Positions 58,717 through 64,000 of a stretch of DNA of 64,000 nucleotides are shown in pieces. Source of the stretch: Corynebacterium sp. J010B-136. Its GTDB lineage: Bacteria > Actinomycetota > Actinomycetes > Mycobacteriales > Mycobacteriaceae. The DNA lies in NCBI RefSeq assembly GCF_002967075.1, contig NZ_PUGE01000007.1, positions 92,696 through 156,695 of the forward strand, written 5' to 3'. Below the pieces are notes generated by a model. The model had not been told where the DNA came from and searched no databases. It saw only the letters and a list, made by a program, of their open reading frames with translations. A program made the translations under genes and the position numbers. Every line of letters begins with the position of its first letter. The stretch's first letter is position 1.

Positions 58717-59699
58717 TAGCGCCAGCCTTGGATTACTTCTTTGGCCTTGTCGGAAACCGGCTGGATATAGCGCGGTGGCTTAGCCATCGACCACGCGACT
58801 TCCAAGGCTGTGCGCAGCGCCTGAATGGATGTAGCGTCGGCATCACCGTTATCAATTAACAGATCTAGGCCATCGACACGCGCGGTAAACCCGCCTTGCG
58901 GTCCAGGACGTAATTCATTGCCATCGCGAGCCATATCGGCCAGCGATTCACCAATGAAATTAGGGCGGTGCTCTACATCAGCCTCCAACAGTGCTATTTC
59001 ATGAGAGACTCCCGTGAGTACATGGAAGGTTGTCATCGCCGCCGCGTTGCCGCCCGCGATATCTGTATCTAGGCGATCACCAACAACAAGAGGCTTAGTA
59101 GAGCCAAGCCGATGTGCTGCCTGAACGAACATCGCTGGTTCCGGCTTACCAGCGGAAACTGGTGCCACTTCGGTCGCAGTCTGTACAGCGGCAACTAAAG
59201 ATCCGTTGCCCACTGCCAATCCACGTTCGGTCGGCAAGGAGGTATCTAGATTCGAAGCGATGTATACGGCTCCTTGGCGAATAGCCAACGCTCCTTCGGT
59301 GAGCTGTTCCCAGCCCACTGAGGGGTCGAATCCCTGTAAAACCGCCGCTGGCTGATCGTCAGCGGAGGACACGACGGTGTAGCCCCCGTCGCGGACTAAG
59401 TCGCGGAATGAATCTGCGCCGATGACGAGGATTTTCGCCCCAGGGGAAACATGTTCTCCGGCCAAAGTCACTGCAGCTTGCGCGGAAGTCAGCACATCGT
59501 CTGCGGTTGCTTTCAGCGCTATTGCAGAGAGCTTCTCAGCCACGATCTCAGGCGCACGAGAAGCATTGTTGGTGACATAGATGCTCGGCAGCGCACAACT
59601 GTTGATGAAATCTACGGCTCCATCAATGGCGCGACCGCCTTCCCAGACGGTTCCGTCTAGGTCTAAAAGCAGTGCGTCGTGTTGTTTGATCAGGCTCAT
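58716..59699 (-). CDS. HAD-IIA family hydrolase (NagD-like phosphatase)
   Basis: Phosphatase of the haloacid dehalogenase superfamily. Motif I is LLLDLDGTVWEGG at the N-terminus with the nucleophilic Asp; motif II is YVTNNASRAP; motif IV is VVGDRLDTDIAGG. It is 327 aa with a C-terminal extra stretch. Substrate unknown. Its stop overlaps the start of the small gene, and it follows the TPR gene by 6 nt. Confidence 0.93.
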   Translation of the reverse strand: MSLIKQHDALLLDLDGTVWEGGRAIDGAVDFINSCALPSIYVTNNASRAPEIVAEKLSAIALKATADDVLTSAQAAVTLAGEHVSPGAKILVIGADSFRDLVRDGGYTVVSSADDQPAAVLQGFDPSVGWEQLTEGALAIRQGAVYIASNLDTSLPTERGLAVGNGSLVAAVQTATEVAPVSAGKPEPAMFVQAAHRLGSTKPLVVGDRLDTDIAGGNAAAMTTFHVLTGVSHEIALLEADVEHRPNFIGESLADMARDGNELRPGPQGGFTARVDGLDLLIDNGDADATSIQALRTALEVAWSMAKPPRYIQPVSDKAKEVIQGWR

Positions 59700-59705
59700 T
59701 GAGGT

Positions 59706-60935
59706 TTAGAACTCCTTTAGACGCGCATGCGCGTCAGTCCATTGGTCAACGTCGAGCTTTGCGGTGTGCTCGAACCATTCCTTGGCTTCTTCCTTGCGGC
59801 CCGCTTCAGCCAGGGCATTGGCATAAGCGTAGCTCAAACGCATGGCAGGAATGCCCTTTGCATCCTTGGACGGGTTCGCGCGCTGAAGGGTAACGACTGC
59901 AGAATCATTCTGGCCCAAGTCCTGGCGTGCACCAGCGACCACGATGGCAAGCTCGATAGCTGTTTCGGCGTCTACCTGTTGCGCCTCTTCGCTACGGCCC
60001 AGCTCGATAGCCTTTTCAGGGCGACCCAATCCACGCTCACAGTCTGCCATCACTGCAAGCATTCCTGGTCCACCGGAAATACGGCGTGCGGCGCGCAATT
60101 CGGCAAGAGCTTCCTTCCACTCACCTGCGTGGTACGCGGCAATACCGTTGACCTCACGGGCAACTGCAACACGACCAGCACGGTCCTTAGCTGCACGTGC
60201 GTGACGAAGAGCAAGCTGTGGATCGTCTTCCATCCACTCAGCCGCCATGATCATGTGCTTGGCAGTTTCTTCGGCATTGTCTTTAGACAGCACCCGAAGA
60301 TCCTGCAGGATCAACGGATCCAAGTCATTGATATCGATATCATCAGGCAAGTCAGGATCAGCCATGCGGCGATTAATACGCTCTTCACGGAAACCGGAAC
60401 GCTGCGGCGCTAAGTTGCGACCAGCGCGCTCTTGCTCGGCACGGCCTCCACGGTTTGCGTGTCCACGACCGCGGGAGTCACCACGACGCTCATCATTGCG
60501 GCGATCTCCACGGTCGTTGTACCGACGCTCGCCGTCTCGACGCTGGCCGCCGCGGCGGTCGCCATCTCGGCGGTCTCCTTCACGGCGATCGCCACGTCGG
60601 TTATCACGGTTATCCCCACCGTGTTCCCCACGGGACTGCCAGTCCCGACGGCCGCCTTCTCGACGGTCTCCTCCACCACGACGTTCGTCACGGTCATTAC
60701 GATCATCACGCCAGTTGCCGCGGGAGGAACCCGGACGGGATTCACTGCGACGACCTCGATCATTTTCACCACGAGACTTCCAGTCACCTCGAACCTGACG
60801 GTCCTGGCGTTCGTTGTTCCACTCACGACGGTCACCACGACCAGATTGGCGGTTGTCTCGACGATTAGAACCGTGCGAGTCGGAGCGACGACCCCGCGAC
60901 TCTTCACGGCGGCCTTCGTTGTAACGCTCTGACAT
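59706..60935 (-). CDS. TPR-repeat protein with long Arg/Asp/Gly-rich disordered N-terminus
   Basis: 409 aa in two parts. Residues 1 to about 190 are dominated by Arg, Asp, Glu and Gly in repeating units such as GDRREG, GDRRDG and RRGGQRRDG, with almost no hydrophobic residues. Residues about 200-409 are helical TPR-like repeats (ALRHARAAKDRAGR, AIAIELG-type segments, YAYANALAEAGRKEEAKEWF). The M. tuberculosis counterpart in position is Rv1691, a TPR protein. The N-terminal part is probably RNA-binding and disordered, which is inferred from composition. Confidence 0.85.
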   Translation of the reverse strand: MSERYNEGRREESRGRRSDSHGSNRRDNRQSGRGDRREWNNERQDRQVRGDWKSRGENDRGRRSESRPGSSRGNWRDDRNDRDERRGGGDRREGGRRDWQSRGEHGGDNRDNRRGDRREGDRRDGDRRGGQRRDGERRYNDRGDRRNDERRGDSRGRGHANRGGRAEQERAGRNLAPQRSGFREERINRRMADPDLPDDIDINDLDPLILQDLRVLSKDNAEETAKHMIMAAEWMEDDPQLALRHARAAKDRAGRVAVAREVNGIAAYHAGEWKEALAELRAARRISGGPGMLAVMADCERGLGRPEKAIELGRSEEAQQVDAETAIELAIVVAGARQDLGQNDSAVVTLQRANPSKDAKGIPAMRLSYAYANALAEAGRKEEAKEWFEHTAKLDVDQWTDAHARLKEF

Positions 60936-61070
60936 TCACATTCTCTTTCATTGCTTCTTATGGCAGATTAACTCTGGCCATTCTACCCGCGAAAGCGCTG
61001 AAAACAGATTCCACATCCTGGAATCTTAGGACTGTCTCGTGCACCACACCGCCGCCCGCCGACATAAATA

Positions 61071-61139
61071 AAAAATCCCGCCGAAAAGGTTACTGCGAGA
61101 TGATTTTACTCTCGCTATACCTCAACGGTCGGGATTTTT
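61071..61139. terminator. terminator between the TPR gene and the iron-uptake lipoprotein
   Basis: AAAAATCCCG (61071-61080) pairs with CGGGATTTTT (61130-61139). Inside it, AGGT/ACCT and GCGAG/CTCGC (61095-61115) extend the structure to a long cruciform-like hairpin. A- and T-tracts at both ends make it usable in both directions. It lies in the 273-nt gap upstream of the TPR gene and just beyond the stop of the lipoprotein gene. Confidence 0.75.
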
Positions 61140-61208
61140 CCGTACTTAATCTGAGTCATCGCATTAGCCAGCAATATTTCTGACTACACGGCGAACTCCG
61201 GGAATAAG

Positions 61209-62258
61209 TTATTTGCCAAACTGCTCAAGAATCGAATCCAGCAAAATATTCGCAGAGAAGTAATCTAGCCGGAAGGTTGATGGCGGAGTGGTGTACAAAC
61301 GGTCCTCGACTACTGCAGGAGCGGTACTAAAGGCAGGCTGGCTCCGAAGCTCTTCTTCCTTATCCTTGCTATTGGAAACCGAAATCCAGTTATCACCAGG
61401 CAAACCTGCTTGAACGTTTTCCAGTGCAAGACTGATGATGTCGCCTCGTTCCTTACCCATCGAGGTATCACCCTTGATATCCTCCGGTACCTCAGTCAGG
61501 TCGAAGCCCAAACGAGAAAGGATCTGATTCTGTGGAGCTTCTGGCGTAAGCGCTGCTGCGCCTTCACCATTTCCGAAGACAATGAAGGATGAGGTAGTGC
61601 CATCGGGAAGCTCAATCTGATCCCGCACCTCTTCAATGCGGTTGTCGAAATCAGCGATTACTTCCTCAGCTTCTTCCTCTTGGCCGGTGGCTTCACCAAT
61701 CTTTGTGGTGACGTCTTGCCAAGATGCTCCAGAATAGTCAACGACGAGGACTGGTGCGATCTGTTCCAGTCGGTCAATCTGATCAAAAGCTGAGTCGCCG
61801 GAGTTCTTCGCTACTACGATCAAATCGGGCGCGTACCCTACTGCCCGCTCTGCATCGGGTGAGGTGTTGTCCCACAGCTTTTCAACGCCCTGCTCTTTAG
61901 CCTCATCAGACCATTGGATAAAGAAGCCGTTTTCATCGCTGAGGTCTTCCACGTTTTCACCGGTAGCACCACTAGCGATGACAGGTGCATCGACAGCCAG
62001 CAGAGAGCCAGTCAAGGTCACAGAAGTCGAAACGATGCGCTCTGGCTTTGCTTCCAGGGTCAGTTCACCGTTGTCGGTATCAATTATCCGTGGCCACTCG
62101 CCGTCATCAGAAGTTGCAGCCTTGCTCTCGCTTGCTCCTTCATCAGAGGTCGTGCTGTATCCTTCTGAACTACACGCAGCGAGACTACCTGCTAGTGTCC
62201 CCGCCAACAGCACCGAGACAACACCGTTGATCACCTTTCGCTTGCGAACCAAAGTCAT
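61209..62258 (-). CDS. iron-siderophore ABC transporter substrate-binding lipoprotein
   Basis: Periplasmic-binding-protein type III (FecB/FepB family), 349 aa. N-terminal signal with lipobox LAAC (Cys29) after a basic start, then the two lobes: PERIVSTSVTLTGSLLAVDA, YAPDLIVVAKNSG and ALEQ-like LEQIAPVLVVDYSG. It would deliver a ferric siderophore, perhaps of the catecholate type given its divergent neighbour. The permease and ATPase genes are not in the window. The open frame reaches 62501, but ATG 62258 with AAAAGGAA upstream is the clear start. Confidence 0.9.
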   Translation of the reverse strand: MTLVRKRKVINGVVSVLLAGTLAGSLAACSSEGYSTTSDEGASESKAATSDDGEWPRIIDTDNGELTLEAKPERIVSTSVTLTGSLLAVDAPVIASGATGENVEDLSDENGFFIQWSDEAKEQGVEKLWDNTSPDAERAVGYAPDLIVVAKNSGDSAFDQIDRLEQIAPVLVVDYSGASWQDVTTKIGEATGQEEEAEEVIADFDNRIEEVRDQIELPDGTTSSFIVFGNGEGAAALTPEAPQNQILSRLGFDLTEVPEDIKGDTSMGKERGDIISLALENVQAGLPGDNWISVSNSKDKEEELRSQPAFSTAPAVVEDRLYTTPPSTFRLDYFSANILLDSILEQFGK

Positions 62259-62437
62259 AGTATTCCTTTTCAAACTTTCTGTATAAAGACAAGACCGGTC
62301 GCACGTTCTCCTAGGCATCACACCTTCCAGGGCAAATGCGTATACGTACCCTGTAGGTATTTGCAGTGCCGTACGACCCCCAAATGAGCTGTGTCCGACT
62401 TGTGAGTAAACCCTCACCGCCAATTGACAACATGGCC

Positions 62438-62443
62438 AGTATA
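62438..62443 (-). promoter_or_regulatory. candidate -10 element of the lipoprotein gene
   Basis: The minus strand reads TATACT here, overlapping the DtxR-like box, with a weak TTCTTA -35 at 17-nt spacing. Repressor binding would block it. The leader would then be about 170 nt. Confidence 0.4.
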
Positions 62444-62459
62444 GTAAGCCTTGCCTTAC
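62440..62459. promoter_or_regulatory. candidate DtxR iron box between fepB-like and fes-like genes
   Basis: The palindrome GTAAGCCTTGCCTTAC (62444-62459) is extended to the left by TATA. Read on the minus strand, it matches 13 of 19 positions of the DtxR consensus TTAGGTTAGGCTAACCTAA. It lies between two divergent iron-uptake genes and overlaps a -10 hexamer. DtxR with Fe(II) represses such genes in corynebacteria. Confidence 0.65.
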
Positions 62460-62503
62460 ATAAGAATGGCTAGAAGGAAACACGGCAGAAAGAGTATGCA
62501 TAT

Positions 62504-63763
62504 ATGACCAAACCCGACAGATTTAGCACATTAGAAATACCTGAACTACCGAAGCGAACACCGACACCCGCAGGTTTTACCCTCGAAGATCTACTGCGCA
62601 TTCGCGAAGCTCCCCGCATTGAACTTCTAGAAGACAGCGAGCAGGTCCAACTGACAATCGCCTACCCAAGTAGAAAAAGCACGAGCACCCCGATTCTGTT
62701 CATAGACGTTCTCACCCACTTCCATAGGGAACATTTGGAACACTATGCCTTAGAAAAATACACCCCGCTAGGAGACACCGGTGACGATGTCTGGCATGTA
62801 GTCACTATCGACATCCCGAAGGGTCTGACTTCCATGGTGGGCATCCTTAACATCCCAAACACCTGCCTTGAGAACGGAAAACTACCAGGAGCGGATCGAG
62901 AAGCCTACAGAAGACTCCGCGAGACAGCAGAGCCTGCATGGACATCCGGAGAGATCCTGAGCATCGGTACCAAACGCGAAGGAACACTAACTAACCGCAC
63001 TGCTCGATTCAACCCGTTGTACGATGCCGGCAATCACGAAGCTGCTGGATACTCCGTCGCGGAATCTCGTCCCCTGCTACATCAAGCTCAAATGGAAGTA
63101 GCCAAAGGACTAACGCTCAACGCTTGGCTTTATCTGCCTCCGGACGAAAAAATTGCAGACGTTCTATTAGTAACTGACGGGGAGGTTTACGCGGAAGAAG
63201 TTCCGCTACTGAACCTATACCAGCCGCACGACTCTGCAATAGTCTATTTTTCCCCCGAAGAAGCATCTCTTCGCGGTGACTTTCTAGGCGATATTGAACT
63301 CATAGCTAGTTCACTTAAGAATTACGTGCTGCCATGGGCAAAGGCCCTTGCCGAGCAGAAAGGCAAGGTGTGGCCCGTGGACGGGAGTGACTACATAATT
63401 GCAGGTGGCTCTCTAGGCGGCTATGCAGCCGCTGGCATCGTCCTCATACACCCTGAGATCGCTCTCAATGCCATCGTGCAGTCAGCTGCTTTGTGGTGGC
63501 CAGACCGACAATATTGGCTCTTGGAATCTTGGCAAGAACATATTGAGGCGCCTGATGGAATCCATCGGGCAATATTCCATGAGTATGGAAGATACGATAT
63601 TCGTCTTTCACAGGAGAATGTAGAGCTCGCCAACGTCTTGTCCCAGGAAAGCGGCGCAACAAGCACTTCACGCGAATACAACGGTGGCCACAACTACTTA
63701 AGCTGGCGGCAAGGACTAATAGAAGGACATAACTGGATCCTCAACAGCCGCCACCAAGGTTAA
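62504..63763 (+). CDS. enterochelin esterase-like protein (ferric siderophore esterase)
   Basis: 419-aa alpha/beta hydrolase. The nucleophile elbow is IIAGGSLGGYAAAG with Ser303, and a C-terminal catalytic-His candidate is YNGGHNYLSWR with His396. The N-terminal half has beta-rich early domain sequence (LNAWLYLPPDEK later in the core). Such enzymes hydrolyse imported ferric catecholate siderophores in the cytoplasm to free the iron. No signal peptide. It is divergent from the siderophore-binding lipoprotein. Its use of AGA arginine codons is higher than in neighbouring housekeeping genes, which suggests transfer. Confidence 0.88.
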   Translation: MTKPDRFSTLEIPELPKRTPTPAGFTLEDLLRIREAPRIELLEDSEQVQLTIAYPSRKSTSTPILFIDVLTHFHREHLEHYALEKYTPLGDTGDDVWHVVTIDIPKGLTSMVGILNIPNTCLENGKLPGADREAYRRLRETAEPAWTSGEILSIGTKREGTLTNRTARFNPLYDAGNHEAAGYSVAESRPLLHQAQMEVAKGLTLNAWLYLPPDEKIADVLLVTDGEVYAEEVPLLNLYQPHDSAIVYFSPEEASLRGDFLGDIELIASSLKNYVLPWAKALAEQKGKVWPVDGSDYIIAGGSLGGYAAAGIVLIHPEIALNAIVQSAALWWPDRQYWLLESWQEHIEAPDGIHRAIFHEYGRYDIRLSQENVELANVLSQESGATSTSREYNGGHNYLSWRQGLIEGHNWILNSRHQG

Positions 63764-63868
63764 TGATAGGCGTCCGGGTGGGTACGCGGTTCTATCCGGA
63801 GCGCCTACCAAACCTGTATCCACCTCAAACCAGCGTATTCTGTATCGTGAGAATCATAGAAAACGACA

Positions 63869-63910
63869 AAGAGAGGGTTAAGACCAACAATGTGGTCTTA
63901 ACCCTCTCTT
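63869..63910 (-). terminator. terminator of the rRNA operon
   Basis: A perfect 18-bp stem: arm 63869-63886 and arm 63893-63910 with a 6-nt loop (ACAATG). Read on the minus strand it lies 25 nt past the 5S gene and is followed by TGTCGTTTTC. It faces the stop of the plus-strand esterase gene 106 nt away, and may stop both transcripts. Confidence 0.85.
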
Positions 63911-63935
63911 CGTATTTAATTATTTTATGTTTTAT

Positions 63936-64000
63936 GTCGGCGGTAACTTACTCTCCCACACCCTCCCGGGTGCAGTACCATCAGCGCGGGCAGGCTTAGC
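63936..64000 (-). rRNA. rrf: 5S ribosomal RNA, 3' part
   Basis: The minus strand at the window edge begins GCTAAGCCTGCCCGCGC and continues GATGGTACTGC, then a GGGAGGGTGTGGGAGAGTA stretch, ending around CCGCCGAC. These are the conserved helix IV-V and 3'-end sequences of actinobacterial 5S rRNA. The 5' end is beyond the window, so the remaining rRNA operon lies to the right and is transcribed toward this window. Confidence 0.93.

Noticed and set aside
60400..60900. Possible CRISPR or tandem DNA repeat in the Arg-rich region
   Set aside because: The repeats are short, imperfect codon-level repeats (CGACGG-type), with no constant spacer length, so they are protein repeats.
60410..60907. 165-codon minus-strand frame and long plus-strand frames within the Arg-rich part of the TPR gene
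   Set aside because: The repetitive GC-rich coding produces long open frames in all phases; only the 409-aa frame continues into a structured domain with a proper start.
63763..63999. 78-codon plus-strand frame at the right end
   Set aside because: It runs over the rRNA-operon terminator and the complement of the 5S rRNA gene, so it is not a gene.

Overview
The window is a stretch of chromosome from a Corynebacterium-like actinobacterium. The evidence is gene content and order: tkt-tal-zwf-opcA-pgl, whiA-gapA-pgk-tpiA-secG, actinobacterial integration host factor (mihF), the OpcA protein, a helicase-degenerate PriA, the SteA/SteB cell-separation pair, an orphan ParA beside ScpA/ScpB, frequent GTG/TTG starts, and sites resembling DtxR and GlxR operators. 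Base composition is moderately GC-rich. Almost all genes are housekeeping and lie in long minus-strand operons. The left part, 1-40.9 kb, is broadly collinear with the Mycobacterium tuberculosis order from pyrR to qor. The right part, 44-61 kb, follows the Rv1691-Rv1713 order.

Layout. 1-654: 3' end of a quinone oxidoreductase gene. 0.8-1.7 kb: ctaB (minus), divergent from the plus-strand pentose-phosphate cluster tkt-tal-zwf-opcA-pgl (2.1-8.8 kb), which ends at a terminator shared with secG. 8.9-14.9 kb (minus): yvcK-whiA-gapA-pgk-tpiA-secG, that is glycolysis, a sporulation-family regulator and a translocon subunit. 14.9-30.6 kb (minus): coaBC, metK, priA, def, fmt, rsmB, rpe, ribD, ribE, ribBA, ribH, a PH-domain membrane protein, uvrC and rapZ, covering cofactor synthesis, translation initiation and DNA repair. 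30.7-40.9 kb (minus): pyrR-pyrB-pyrC-carA-carB-pyrF, then mihF-gmk-rpoZ. Just before pyrR the RNA carries a sequence resembling a PyrR binding loop next to the Shine-Dalgarno sequence.

41.2-43.8 kb is a plus-strand island of two genes, an SRPBCC-epimerase fusion and an HNH endonuclease, separated by an inverted repeat whose arms are DnaA-box-like. It lies where the two conserved blocks meet. 44.0-61.0 kb (minus) holds a TPR protein with a very Arg-rich N-terminus, a HAD phosphatase, an unlisted 55-residue small gene, tlyA, nadK, recN, steA, steB, a Nudix hydrolase, xerD, a secreted glycine/serine-rich membrane protein, a ParA-like ATPase, scpA, scpB, rluB, cmk and der. pyrG, which sits between steB and the nudix gene in M. 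tuberculosis, is absent there. 61.2-63.8 kb is an iron-acquisition pair (siderophore-binding lipoprotein and divergent enterochelin-esterase-like gene) sharing a DtxR-like box. The window ends inside a minus-strand 5S rRNA gene whose operon terminator is an 18-bp perfect hairpin.

No CRISPR array, prophage, transposase or tRNA was seen. The most interesting items are the hidden small gene with TAATG junctions on both sides, the PyrR-type leader element, the DnaA-box inverted repeat beside the HNH gene, a nested-hairpin element downstream of pyrF, and the Arg-rich TPR protein.
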